Shown in pieces: positions 33,587 through 45,642 of a stretch of 64,000 nt of DNA. Position 1 is the first letter of the stretch. The number at the start of each line of letters is the position of its first letter. Source of the stretch: Prototheca cutis (Eukaryota; Chlorophyta; Trebouxiophyceae; Chlorellales; Chlorellaceae); NCBI GenBank assembly GCA_002897115.2, contig BCIH01000002.1:710681-774680 (forward strand). Direction: 5' to 3'. Made by a program: the position numbers and the translations under genes. A model generated the notes under the pieces. That model searched no databases. It was not told where the DNA came from and saw nothing but the letters and a program-made list of their open reading frames with translations.

Positions 33587-35648
33587 TCAAGAGTGGTCCA
33601 GCTGCGCGTCCAAGCTCACGGCACTGCCTCTCGCTGAGCTGGCAGACAGTCCAGCAATGTATCTCCGCGAGAAGACATCAAAATAAAAGGTGGCGCCTGA
33701 GCAACATGGATGAGTGGATAGCAGTGGGCGACAAGCCCGCATGCCAAGGCCGGTCGACGCATCCCCGCTTCCTCCTTCCAATCATGACCACAGACACTTC
33801 CAAAAGCTACACGCACCACTCCATGCGGAGGCCGTGAATTGTGCGAGGAGGAAGAGCTCGCAGGCCACTCGGTACCGCCACCACACCACGGCAAACGCCA
33901 GCGCCACGCAGCTCAGAACCACGTGCATCCCCATGTACACCAGTGGCTGCAGCTTGCGTGGGAAACGCAGGACCACTGCCCCAAACAACGACTTTTTGCT
34001 CGATGTCGCAAACCTGATTGGCGGGTGGGGNGCAAGTGGGAAAGTACGTTTGCACAGGGACAGGGTCGCAGGGCACGCGAGTGGATTTCAGCGCCTCGTG
34101 CAGCACATGGCTGCCGCAGCACTGCAGTCCCATCACCGGTCCCAACTCAATAGACGCCCAGCGCTGCCTACTTGAAGAGTGTCTCGTAACCCCGCTGCTC
34201 GATGCGGCTGTTGCTGATGACGAACACCTGGGAATGGGGTTGAGTAATCGGGGGCCGTTTGGAATGCAGAGACCGACCCTGGGGACCAAGTGCTGTCTGG
34301 CGCAGGCGACTGGACTGCACCAAAACTGCGGGGACGCCCCATGTTCGCCCTCCGATCTCCCCACGCGCCTTGAGGTAGTAGAGCACGACCCAGGTGAGGT
34401 AGGGCAGGAGTGGCAAGAGGAACAGGCCCTTGAACGTGGCGGATTCCCACTCCTGCCGCGCTTCGGAGCTGTGGGACAGATGGTCACGCATCATGGCGCG
34501 CGGATGCCAGCGTGTGGCGTAACTCACGCAGGCGGGGAACCAGTGCAAAAAGTGTGACGTCATTTTATCCAGCGAATGATACACCAAGCTGTTTCGGAAG
34601 GCGATGATGCTCCAGATCAGGGGCCCCAAGTTCATCGCAAAAGTCATCTGTGCAGGAAAGAGGTGGTGGGGGAGGAGAAGATGAGGGTCGGAGGCTTGCC
34701 GGTAAACATCCCAGGATTGAAGAGCACTAGAGAGCATGTTTCCACTATCCATGAGCATCGCTCCCAAAGCTCTGGAATTTTCATGGCAGCAACCATAGAC
34801 CCAGAGACCACAATCACTGTCTCGCCTTGATCAGGGGGATGTTGGTGGGGAAGGCCCACAGCTGGAGCAGCAGCAACAGCTGTGCCGCATAGCAAAGATC
34901 AAACAGGTAGTAATGCCACTTTTTGTATCTGTACACCACCCATCGGATGCAGAACAGCACCGCCGCCTTGACGGTGTACAGCCGGTAAAAGGTGTCGGGC
35001 CTGCGGATGGATGAGCAGTGGATGGGTGGGTGGGAGAGGTGGGTGCACCGGGTTGGGCGGGCAATCACAAAACTCGGCACCCTGCAGGCCCCCAGAACCA
35101 CTTCCACCCCCGCACCAGGCACCCAGCCAGTAGGCCGACAGGTACAGGTCCACTGTGCCCAGCACAAAGGTCAGCTTGTCCCGCATGAGAGTGGTGGCAG
35201 GCCGCTGCTGCCGTGCAATAACCTTGCGCACTGACTGCTTGAGTTCCGCCCGGATCAGCTTGCGGATGTTGATCTGTGCTTGTTTGGTGCGGCGGCGAGA
35301 GTGTTGGGCGAGAGGCAGTGGGCGACGGCCCGCAAGGTGGGATGTCGGTGTCATGAAAGGCTCCAGGCTCCTGGAGACCCCCCCCCAGCAGGCCACCTTC
35401 CCGAGACCGGCACCCACATCCACGATGTTGTCGAGCTCGTAATCCCAGTCGCTGTCGTCGGCCCAGTCGATGCCGACCTGCTCCATGGCAGCCGCCACAT
35501 CGTTACTGTCCATGTTGTTTACCGCCTCCGCGAGCAGCCCCTTCTGGGCAGATGGGTCCCTGGGTGAGAGCATGGGGGTGTCGTCCTCTCCCCGGACGCT
35601 GCCGTCGTCCGGCAGCTCGCGACAGCCCTCTAACTGCTGTTCTGCCAT
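33587..35648 (-). CDS. GPC1: glycerophosphocholine acyltransferase 1 (GPC1/GPCAT, DUF2838 family)
   Basis: Seven exons, high to low: 35418-35648, 35116-35273, 34826-35000, 34369-34647, 34172-34227, 33817-34013, 33587-33696 (401 aa). An ER polytopic membrane enzyme that acylates glycerophosphocholine to lysophosphatidylcholine using acyl-CoA. Family signatures: DLYLSAYWLG, FYRLYTVKAAV, YRYKKWHYYLFDLCY, NLGPLIWSIIAFRNS, FHSLDK-like YHSLDKMTSHFLHWFP, FVISNSRIEQRGYETLF, and the terminal WSGATFYFDVFSRRY. The N-terminus (about 77 aa) is acidic and cytosolic-looking. Introns 3 and 4 both use GC donors (AAG|GCGAGA, AAG|GCGCGT); no phase-compatible GT donor lies nearby. The end of exon 1 is the weakest boundary: a GTGGCC donor 18 bp further on is also in phase. 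Confidence 0.88.
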
Positions 35649-35878
35649 GGTCCTGTCTTGTTGAAAAAATCAATGAAGTGTATGTCACAACGCAAACTGT
35701 GGCAGAGTCTCCTTTTTGTCAGGGAGTAGAGGACTTGGTGTCGGCAGGACGACGCAGATTCAGCAGTTCCGAAAAAAATTCGAGCTGCCCTGCCTACAGC
35801 TGGGCTCCATCGCACAACATCCAGCACCATAAAGACCCATGTCGGCATCATGCATACAATGGCCCTGATCGGGATGAA
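35649..35878. promoter_or_regulatory. short bidirectional promoter interval, GPC1 and PGAP1
   Basis: Only 230 bp separate the start codons of two divergently transcribed lipid-linked membrane enzymes, so the two promoters must overlap or be shared. No specific box could be assigned. Confidence 0.45.
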
Positions 35879-38800
35879 ATGCACGTGAGAGCTGGCGATG
35901 GGCCAGGCTGGACCCGGATGGCAGGGTGGCAGTTCCCCGGCCGCCTGGTGTGGTCCTGGTGGGTAGTGGCCGCCGTGGTCGCCGTCGCGATGGTACAGGA
36001 CCTTGCGGCACCATCTCAGTGCGACATGACATACGTGTGGGAAGGCTATGAGACCGTCGACGTTGCATCAGCCACGAGATCCGCGCGGCGGTACTCCCTC
36101 GTCCGCTACAAGGATGGTCCGGCAGAGGAGCACCGGGGTGAGAGAAGGCATCTGACACTGCTTGTCCCTGGGAGTCCAACTCCCCAACAACACCCAGCCG
36201 CACAGCACAAGAAGCTGTGGTTCAGAAATCCCCAACCGAATACACATCGCATGCAGCCTGGCAATCTGACAACAATGGCGCACCACAGCCACCCACCGCT
36301 GCCGTCTTTGTGCATGGGCATCTCGGCAGCCCCAAGCAGGTCCGGTCCTTGGCCTCAGAGTCTGGCCGCGAGCTGGTCAGGCGCTGGCAGCAGGGCCGGC
36401 CCCAGCCGCCGGTACAGTGGTGGGCTCTCGATTTTGGCGCTGAGGCCAGCGGCCTGGACCCGGCCCTTGTGGTGAGGAGGCACCGTTGCTTGAGGGGGGC
36501 TTGAGTTCTGGCAGGGCCAAGGGTTATACAACTGCTGGAGTGTAACCCCAAAACCCAAAGTGCAAATGCCCTGTCTGCATGCTTGCCATGCATGGAAACC
36601 AAGGCCAGAAAAAATTGAAGGTGACATCAACACTGCGGCTCAGTCAATGCTTATCCTCTCGGCCTTCATGCAGACATATCAAGCCGAGTTCCTGGTGGAC
36701 TGCCTGCACCACATAGAGGGCTATGGCACCCAGACCACCATCAGATTTATTCTTGTGGGGTACAGCATGGGCAGCCTGACCGTGCAGGGTGCGCTTGGCA
36801 TGCTGCCTGGCCCATGGGTCGAAGCACGAGTGGCACTCTTCCTGCGGCTGGCAGACCCGGGGGAGCGGCCCTACCCGGCGCTCATGCCGTCCCCGAGCGT
36901 CAGAAAACTGCTGGCCAGCGGCGCGGAGCGCAGCAGGGACATCGCCGTCGGCAGCCTGTCGGCGGGCCGTGGCGACGGCCTGCTGCCGGAAGGGCTGCGA
37001 CGGTCGCCGGGGTCATTGATGCCGGCCTACCTTGCGATATCAACCCAGGATGTGCCAGGCGTGTGGACGCACGCCTCACACAAGGTGCCCATGGGCTTTT
37101 CTTTCTTGGTGTGGAACGGGGTGGGGTGCCGTGGCTTGTTTTGGGAGCCTCCCTGCCTGGAATGATGCATGCACCCAAAGGCGAGTCGTACATAGTTGAC
37201 TGCCTGCCTGGCCTAGGGGTTGGACCAAATAGGGCAATTATCCAGACACTCTTCCTTGCAACCTACACACAAACCCAGTTCAATGTTCCCAACCCCCGCG
37301 CGGAACCTGCAGTCTATCGTGTCCTGCAATCAGCTGGTACGAGTGCTGGCGGCGCTGGTGATGGACGCCGCTCTGTGCACGGGGGCCGGGCCCGCCTGCC
37401 CCCGACGCCACATCATCATGCACCTAGTGGGCGTCTGGCCGCTGGCTGGCCCCGCCAGCGGCCGGAGTATCAAGCCCGGGGAGTGGGCGGACTGGCAGCC
37501 GCGTCCCGAGGACCGCAGCAAGTCATGGTCTGGGCAGGGCGCCTCAGCAACTCTGCTGAGGCTGGCAATCCGAGGCGCTGCTTTCAAATCGGGGTGGGTG
37601 TTGACCAATGCTGCAGGGCAGGAAACCAAGCTGCAGAGCCTGATGGCGCTGCCCCCAGCCACAGGCATTGAGACACTCGGCCGAGCTCCCAGCTGGAGGT
37701 GCGGGCGTTTTTCAGTGACGCAGAAGGTGGTGCTCCACGTGCATCGGGTAACTTTCTGGGTTTGCTTGCACATTGAACTCTGGTGTGATGGTCAAGGGTC
37801 CCCCCCCCCCCCATCCCCCCCATCTGTGCTCTAAGAAAAACAATATGTAGCCTACACTCCATCTCCACTGCCTTCACCCTGTAGGCCCTGGCAACAGATC
37901 ATGGCGGGGGNGGACTGGCTGGCCAACGCCACCTGGCTTGCGTCCGTTGACATAGAGCCGGGCCGCAGCGTCACGCTGCAGTTTGAGNCCGGTGCACTNC
38001 AAGACCCGGGACGTCGAGGCACGGTGGTGACCTGGCAGCTCANNNGGCCAGCGGCGAGAGCTGACAGGGACCGCACGGCCGACGACAGCGAATCGACCCA
38101 GTCACAAGATGAAGAGGCCGTGTTGATGGGCATGGGTGGGTGGAGAAGCGGCGGCGCCTCTGGCTCCAGGAACCCTGCACTGCAAAGCACCATCCAGTTC
38201 CGTGCGGGTCATGGCATGGCAGTGCCTGTGCGGGTTCGAGCTGGTGCCGGGTTGCTGACAGCTTTGCTCTATGGTACTAGCCCGGCCGTGATGCCGCCAT
38301 GGCGACTGAAAGCCACGCCTGCGGATGTGGACGGTGACTCAGAGCAGTCCGCGTGCAGCCAGGGGCCCTGGCTGCTCTGGCAGCAAGCCGAGCGCAGCGA
38401 GGACAAGAAGGCTGCGGTGCCGTTGCCGCTGGCCGCCCAGGTGCGGCCAGGTGGCATGGCACTCTGGCAGCTGCCTCCAATTCTGGTGAATGCCGATGGT
38501 GGATCCGGGGCTATCGAGGTTCTAGTCGCACTGGTGGCACGCCCAGGATGTCCCATCTCGCTCAGGTGCATTCGTCAATTGGGCTGGTGGTGGGAAGCAG
38601 TAGTCATCTTGCCGCCCAGTAGGAACGTGGCTCCTGCAAAGTTGGCATGCAGCACATGCAGAAAGGTGGTCCATCGCATTCTGATTATATGGTGGACAAC
38701 GCTCGACCCCAATGCCAAAAGAAACAAAAGATCCCCCAATTCGTTATCCACAGCCTGCAGTGGGATTTCGCCACCTGGCTAGCCAGCCGGCTCCGAGCGC

Positions 38801-39591
38801 AGCTGCATGTCTTGCCGGCACTGACCATCGCGCAGGCACTGGCGGGACCCCAGGCGCAGCTGCTCGTTGCGATGGGGCTGTCATTCCTGACAGCCATGCG
38901 CATCTTCCCGACTGGCGACGGCGGGGTCATGCCGCCCGGAGGCGCGATCGAGGCGGCCGCACTGTGCCTGTTGGCTGCCGGACTCGTGCGGACCCTCGCA
39001 TTGTGCTGCAGCTTTGGCCACCGAGTCCAAAGGCGCAGCCCAACTACCCGAGGACCCAGAAAGCTGCAGTCGCTGGGGTTGAGCCTGTCCAAGCCCGGGG
39101 TGACTGTCTGCGCAACCACAGCACGGACGTGTCGTTCAACGGCACAGCGTCTCGCGGCAATGACATACAGCTCCCCGGTAGCGCTGATCGCTGGTAGCGC
39201 TCTCATCCATCGAAGTGCGCCACCACTACTCGGAGCGGGGTGGGCCTTGGTAAGGCACCGTAATAATCCGAGCGCGCACCGGCACCTTCTACAATCCCTG
39301 GCTTGTGCAATACCTCCCCTGACCCAGGCAGTGGGATGGCTATGTGGCCGTGCCTGGCTCCGCACGCCCCTCGACAGCACAGCGCTCTTGCTCGTGGCAG
39401 TCGGAATTCGGGCTGTGAACTTTGCAGGGTGCGCGAAGAGCGTATCTGACATGCCGTCCGGCATCCAGACGCTGGCCGCTGCCGGGATCACCATCGGCGC
39501 ACTGACCGGCCGACAGGACTGGGCTATGACTTTTACGGGCATGCTAGCCATCTGGGAGTTTATCGTTGCTAGAAAAACTGTGATGGATTGA
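35879..39591 (+). CDS. PGAP1: GPI inositol-deacylase, PGAP1/Bst1-like
   Basis: Six exons: 35879-36137, 36257-36471, 36674-37084, 37313-37747, 37898-38565, 38754-39591 (941 aa). An ER-membrane serine lipase that removes the inositol acyl chain from GPI anchors after attachment. An N-terminal membrane anchor (LVWSWWVVAAVVAVAMV) precedes CDMTYVW..YETVD and AEEHR, as in PGAP1. The catalytic part has FVHGHLGSPKQVRSLAS (family consensus PGNAGSYKQVRS), LDFGAE, and nucleophile GYSMG (Ser about 189). Then come AISTQDVPGVWTHASHK-SIVSCNQLVRV, matching the switch region around the catalytic His, and a beta-rich luminal part. The last exon has several hydrophobic helices. Residues from exon 6 onward are poorly conserved and could hide another intron. 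Confidence 0.82.
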
Positions 39592-39965
39592 CATGTACAA
39601 ATAAAACTAGATGTGCTACGTGTGTACTGCAGACAATTTTTTAAATGGTTTTCCCATTCCTTGGGACGCCAATTGTCATTCAAAGTGGACCCGAGTCCTA
39701 ACTTTGGGCGCGGTCGCGCTCCGCGCCTTGGACAGACTGTGTGCCGCTGTTGCATATCCGGGACTACAGAGTATCCGCCACCGCTCTGTAATACCAGACG
39801 CCTTGACAATATATGCTTGTACAATATTGAGTGCACATACCCCATCTCCTCTATCGGGCTTCAATAGCTGCAGCAGCTGCAGTGATGCTTTGAGTCTGTG
39901 CGAGCAGGAGCCTCCCAAGGCTTTCAGAATCCTACGGCGGGCCGAACTTCGCCCCGACCGCCGAC
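39592..39965. other. intergenic stretch between PGAP1 and NUG2
   Basis: 374 bp with the 3' UTR of one gene and the promoter of the next, both on +. No gene is seen. Confidence 0.45.
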
Positions 39966-42900
39966 ATGGCGAAGAAAAAGGAGAAAACAACCGGACAAAA
40001 GTTCAAGACCAAGCACTCCAATGATGTCAACCGCTCAAACTCGGCCAGCAAGAATGGCATGCGCAGTGCCAGCACGGTGAGCCAGCAGCCACGCTTCGCG
40101 TGCGTGCGTGCATGCATGATATTATACTCGAGATCAAATACCCTNGAGGGGTGTGGTGGTATATGCGAACGCACCGCCCGCCTGCCCTCCCTGCAGGTTC
40201 GCCGTCTGGCCATGTACAACAGCAGACCCACGCGGAACAAGGCCGGAAAGATCATCTCCCATGTGCGCGTTTGTCGGTTTTTGCCAATGGATGCACGCCG
40301 AACGTGTGCAAGATTTGTTTTGTTGAGTACTTATTGTTTTGAGGGTGTGCGGCGCCTGGTTTGCTGGCACAGGCGTGCAGTGGCTGTTGACTTGGGCTGG
40401 ACCTCGCGCGTCTCTGTGCAGGAGTTTCAGAGCAAGGAGCTCCCAAACACGCGGATCCAGCCGGACCGCCGCTGGTTTGGCAACACGCGCGTGATTGGGC
40501 AGAAGCAGCTGGCCAGCTTCCGGGAGGAAGCTGCCGCCAAGCTCGCCGACCCCTACACCGTCATCGTCAAGGAGAAGAAGCTGCCTCTGTCCCTCCTCAC
40601 CGAGCCCACAGGCAACTTTGCCGGTACGCGTGTCAGCGGGCGCATGGCACACGAAAACCCAGCCATCGCGCATGTGCATTGCACAGACTGCACTCTGGCT
40701 GCGGCAAAACCTACCTACCTCCTCAATGATCTTTAAAATAACCCAACATGCACATCTCCAAACACAGCTCGGGCAGCACGGCAAGGTCTGGTGGCCACGC
40801 AGCCATTCGCTGACACATTTGGGAAGAAGCAGCGGCGCAAGCGGCCCAAGCTGGCGGCAGAGAGCTACGAGGACCTGCTCGACCGCGCCGGCACTGTAGA
40901 AGAGAGGTGTGTTTGATGGCAGTAGTGTGCTGTTGTTGCCGTTTCCTGTGATGGCCCGACTGGCTTTGGGCCAAGCCGCTTCGGCGCGGGGAGGCACTTC
41001 AACTTGCCAACACATTCAAAATGATTCGCAGGTACAACACCAAGGCCGAGGCCGCGGGCCCTGTAGACGCCTTTGATGCCGCGAGGCCTGCCGCGCTGGA
41101 GTCCATGTTCCTCAAGGGCCAGTCCAGGCGCATCTGGAGCGAGCTGTACAAGGTCCTCGACTCGTCGGACGTCGTCATTCAGGTGCTGGACGCGCGGGAT
41201 CCCATGGGCACGCGCTGCCGTTTCCTGGAGCAGCACATTCGGAAGAATGCTCGGCACAAGCACCTCATCTTCCTCCTCAACAAATGCGACCTGGTGCGTG
41301 TGTGTGTTTCTAAGGAAAGAAAGGGTGCGGAGTGTTGTCGACATACGCTTGTGCCCTGTGCAAATGCCGACTTGAGAGAGAAAACAACACCCCAGCAGTT
41401 GAGCAAAGGCCGATGACGATCAACTTGCTTGTCCGTACCATCTGATGTACCGTGACGATCAAAAGCACAGTGGAATCTCGTTATTCCGAGGCCTTATGCC
41501 CCTCTCCGGTGCTGCTGCTTCAAACACCAGCCCATACCCTCATAACTTCAACCGCCCACCATATCACATATCAACATACTCACATAGGGCCCCCCCTCAA
41601 AAAAACACTACCATTCCGCAGGTTCCCGCGTGGGTGACCAAGCGGTGGTTGCACACACTGTCTCGAGAGTTCCCGACGTTGGCGTTCCATGCTTCGGTGA
41701 CCAACCCCTTTGGCAAGGGCAGCCTGCTGGGCATGCTGCGACAGCTGTCCCGCCTGCGAACCGACAAGCAGTACATCTCCGTCGGCCTGGTCGGCTACCC
41801 CAACGTGGGCAAGTCGTCAGTGATCAACACCCTGCGAAGCAAAAAGGTGTGCAAGGTGGCCCCCGTCCCTGGCGAGACCAAGGTCTGGCAGTACATCACC
41901 CTGACTAAAAAGATCTTCCTCATCGACTGCCCTGGTGTCGTCTACAACGGCACCACCGACTCTGAAACCGACACCGTCCTCAAGGGCGTCGTCCGGGTCG
42001 AAAATTTGGTGAGTTGTGTTTGGTTGTTGTGGGGGAGAATGACTGGCCTTTATGGGTTTGGTGTAGAATTGGACTGAGTGGGTGCATGTGCAGTAGAAAG
42101 GGCCAGTTTGGGGGGGGGGGANCTGCATATGGGGAGAAGGAAAGGTCACGAAGCATGCGTCTCACCCACTTTCTGTACTTCAAAAGCGCGACCTGCCGCA
42201 CAAAAAGTTCTTTCTTTCTTCCCACACCAGGAAGACGCCGCGGACCATGTGGGCGAGGTGCTGGCCAGGGTCAAACCCGAGTACCTGCGGCGGGCGTACC
42301 GGGTCAAGACCTGGACCGATGAGGAAGACTTTTTGACGCAGCTGGCCAACATCACTGGCAAGCTGACCAAAGGCGGCGAGCCTGATCTCAACACGGTGGG
42401 CAAGATGGTGCTGCTGGACTGGCAGCGCGGCCGGCTGCCGTTCTTCACGCTGCCCCCTGACCACCTGGACTTGGAAGATGGCGGCGATGGTGCAGAGGCT
42501 GAGTCTGCAGATGAAGAAGATCAGGGCGAGTCAGATGACGAGGATGAGCCCCTAGTGGTTGGCGGCGTCACGGAAGACGATGCGGCCACCATTCCGGACG
42601 GCGACCCGGAAAAGGCGGCAGCCGCCGCCAGAGCGCTGGCCGCCGCCGCGGCGGAGGAGATTGCTGGTCAGCGTTCCAGTCGCATCCCCGTCCAGCGCGG
42701 GTTTTTCAACCCCGAGGACGCCGGCGACAGCGCCAATGAGGCGGAAGCCTCGGGCTCCGAGGCCTCGGACATTGTCGCGGGGTCAGACTCTGATAATGAG
42801 GCCGACGAGGCCGGCACCGCCAGCGGCGACCAGAGTGACGAAGATGATGACGATGGTTACGGCGAGGATGGACTCAGCTGGGAGGCAGTCATGGAGAGCA

Positions 42901-43196
42901 TTGCGGTGGGTGTGGGAGTGGGCAAAGCGTTTTTTTATGGTGGTATGCCCTGCCCGTGGGCTTCCTCATGCCTGCATGCACCCTCGAGCAGAATGAGAAT
43001 GGATAGAATCGCAGCCATGCTTGCCTGGCCTGCGGAGCTCGCTCAGTGATTCCCGCCCAGCACCATCCCTCTAACCAGCACCTCATATTCGTTCTCACAA
43101 TTGCAGGGCGGAAATGTGCGCAAGGATGCAGAGGAACAAAAGGAAAGCGCCACCGCCGGCAAGGCGTCGGCGACCAACAAGCGGAAGCGGCAGTAG
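39966..43196 (+). CDS. NUG2: nucleolar GTP-binding protein 2 (NUG2/GNL2/NOG2)
   Basis: Eight exons: 39966-40076, 40197-40262, 40422-40623, 40768-40906, 41032-41293, 41622-42008, 42231-42905, 43107-43196 (643 aa). A circularly permuted GTPase for late nucleolar/nuclear 60S pre-ribosome maturation. A basic N-terminus ([17 protein letters not shown]) precedes RTKNKAGK-like [10 protein letters not shown] and [11 protein letters not shown]. GTPase motifs come in permuted order: DARDP and NKCDLV (G4) before [12 protein letters not shown] (G1), then DCPG (G3) and [14 protein letters not shown] and the [23 protein letters not shown] region follow, then a long acidic tail (about 495-610) and a basic end (NKRKRQ). 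Intron 5 ends in a C-run/A-run before its acceptor. Confidence 0.95.
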
Positions 43197-43335
43197 TCTG
43201 CTGTGTGCCACATGCCCCTGCATTTCATTCTCCCCCTCTGTACCCAACTCTGCCTGCGGTTGACCAGACCCCCGCCCATGTACAGTCTCTCCTGTGTCAC
43301 ACTGCCATCACCGCTTTTGATATACGCACACATTG
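43197..43335. other. 139-bp convergent junction, NUG2 and uS10c
   Basis: Stops of two convergent genes lie 139 bp apart, so their 3' UTRs must be very short or overlap. Confidence 0.6.
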
Positions 43336-44298
43336 CTACGCCTTGACATCAATGTGAACGCCGGCTGGGATGTCCAGTTGCATCAGTTTGTCCACCGTCT
43401 CCTGGGAGGGATTTTTTATGTCAATGAGCCGCGAGTACGTCCGCTGCTCAAACTGCTCCCGTGAGTCCTTGTTCACATGTGGCGAACGCAGTACCGTCCA
43501 CTTCCGGATCCTGCGTGTGTGTGTTTTTTTGGGGGGGCGGCGCACGGATGTGATGGGAAGGTGGTTAACCACTGGCATGCCAGGCATTGGAGCACACAAG
43601 GTTATGGAAGCAGAATGACTCGAGCAGAGCACAGGCGCCCACAGAATTGACTTCAAAACCCAAGCCCCCCCCCCCCCCCCCAAAAAAAAAAAACACAAAA
43701 AAACACCACACACTGACCTGCGTGGGAGGAAGACGGGTCCAGACACCGTTGCCCCCGTGGACTTGCTGGCTTCCAAGATGCGATCCACCGATGCCTGGAG
43801 GAGGTCCAGCCAGTACGACTTGAGCCTGATGCGGATGCGCTTGTGCTGTGCAGACTCCGCCAGTGAAACTGTCGACCTGGGTGCCTTCTTCTTGGCAGAT
43901 TTCTCTTGGACAGGTGTGACCGCACCGGGTGGGGGAGCCTCTATGTCATCAACCTCTCCTAAGAGCGCATGCACCGTCTCCAGCTCGTCCCCCTCCTCAG
44001 CATCTTCCTCTTCCGACTCCTCCTCTGATTCCTCGTCCANTTCCAGACCCGCTGCTGCCGCCTCCTCCTCAGCCTCTGCTGCCTCCTCAGCCAGCACATC
44101 CTTCTTCATGAGGTCCTCAGCCACACGGCGTGATACCCGCTGCACTGTGAGCATGCCCCTCCCTGGACGCCTTGATGTAAAATACTGCACATGCCGGGGT
44201 CTGTGGGCGGGCCAGAGGTTCGCAGGCCGCACAACAGGTGTGTGCCTGGCCGCAACCAGGGGCGGGCCCGATGCGAAGGCCGTCCTGACGCCGCTCAT
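43336..44298 (-). CDS. plastid 30S ribosomal protein S10 (uS10c), nuclear-encoded
   Basis: Two exons, high to low: 43718-44298 and 43336-43510 (251 aa). The last roughly 110 residues are the S10 domain: [71 protein letters not shown], which matches bacterial and plastid uS10 (3' major domain of 16S rRNA). The first roughly 60 residues look like a transit peptide ([19 protein letters not shown], Arg/Ser/Pro-rich). Between the two lies an unusual Glu/Asp-rich segment ([18 protein letters not shown], about 92-110) that bacterial S10 lacks. The intron carries T7G7 and C17A12 tracts at opposite ends. Confidence 0.92.
   Translation of the reverse strand: MSGVRTAFASGPPLVAARHTPVVRPANLWPAHRPRHVQYFTSRRPGRGMLTVQRVSRRVAEDLMKKDVLAEEAAEAEEEAAAAGLEXDEESEEESEEEDAEEGDELETVHALLGEVDDIEAPPPGAVTPVQEKSAKKKAPRSTVSLAESAQHKRIRIRLKSYWLDLLQASVDRILEASKSTGATVSGPVFLPRRSVCGVFLCFFFLGGGGGAWVLKSILWAPVLCSSHSASITLCAPMPGMPVVNHLPITSVRRPPKKTHTRRIRKWTVLRSPHVNKDSREQFEQRTYSRLIDIKNPSQETVDKLMQLDIPAGVHIDVKA
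43665..43693. repeat. C17A12 homopolymer junction in the uS10c intron
   Basis: C-run then A-run on +. On the coding strand it is TnGn near the donor, and it is complementary to the T7G7 (43524-43537) near the acceptor. Confidence 0.85.
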
Positions 44299-44712
44299 GG
44301 TCTCCAAATCGCTCAATGAGTCTATGGAAAATGGTGCATTTGTAACTTTGTGTATGCAAGTATAAAGGACATTCACCGTGGCGGTAGACAATCGCGCTCG
44401 CGTTGACGATCATCGCGGCAATCCGGCCAAACTCGTCGCTCCCCGGGCAAAAACTGCCGAGAGGGGTTGGCCCGCCGTGGCCCCGCCAAGCACACATCCG
44501 CATCCCCCTTTCTCGTCCGGGCGATCGCATAGACGTATTGTTCTGTACATATACTGTTGTGCGCCCGTTGATCCGGCGCGGCGGCTGATTTGGCTCGGGG
44601 CTAGATCAGGTTGGGCTTGCTGCTGGCTCGAGCCTTGCTCCCTGCCTGCGGCGTGGTCCCACCGCCAGGTTTGGACCCTGCTATTGTTGTAAAGCTTTAG
44701 CAGTGAGGCGAC
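44299..44712. other. bidirectional promoter region, uS10c and beta-COP
   Basis: 414 bp between divergent start codons. No assignable box. Confidence 0.45.
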
Positions 44713-45596
44713 ATGGCGCGTGAGGAGGCGCACGAGCGGGTGTGCACCTTCCTGGTGTCGTCCGACAAGAGCCAGGCCAGCGGCAAGGAGATCCGCGAGG
44801 CACTGGAGTCCAGCAATGACGAGGCCAAGGTGGATGCCCTGCAAAAGGCTGTCGCGGCGTTGCTGGCCGGGGAGCAGCTCCCGGCGCTGTTCATCACGAT
44901 CGTGCGCTACGTGCTGCCGTCCGAGAACCACCAGGTTCAGAAGCTGCTGCTCCTCTACCTGGTGCGCCTGCCTACTCTCGGCGTGGGGTGCTATTGCGTG
45001 ATGGGGCCACTGGCTTTCTGGGTGGCCACGTTGCGTGGAGAGAGGTGGAGATTGGGTGGATCGTGGGTGGGATGGTGAGCCATTGGATGAGGTGGCGAGC
45101 GGCCGTGCTGCTGCAGCCACAGTTGATCTGCGTGGCAGGAGGTCCCGCCCGANTCCAATGGGATGGCTGGGTTTTGTTGAACGCATTTGGCAGTGGATTG
45201 GCTTTGTCTCCCCTGTCCTCCGCACGCTTTCAACACATGTACTTGCCTGCACACCCTCGTTCGGCCCGGCAGGAGACGATCAACAAGACGGATGCTACGG
45301 GCAAGCTCCTGCCCGAGATGATCCTGATTTGCCAAAACCTGCGGAACAATCTCCAGCACCCGAATGAGTACATCCGTGGTGTGACGCTGCGCTTCCTTGC
45401 ACGCATCCGCGAGGAAGAGCTCCTCGAGCCCTTGATCCCCAGCGGTGAGTGTTGTTGCGTTCGGGAGTGATGATGCCCCCTCCGGAAAGTGTGTTCATCC
45501 CTTGCAATGCAATGCCCCGTTTCCAGTGGCCGCAGGTAAATCACGTCTACACAAGTCAACCCACAGACCGACCGACTTACACGCTCACAATCACAT

Positions 45597-45642
<46 letters not shown>

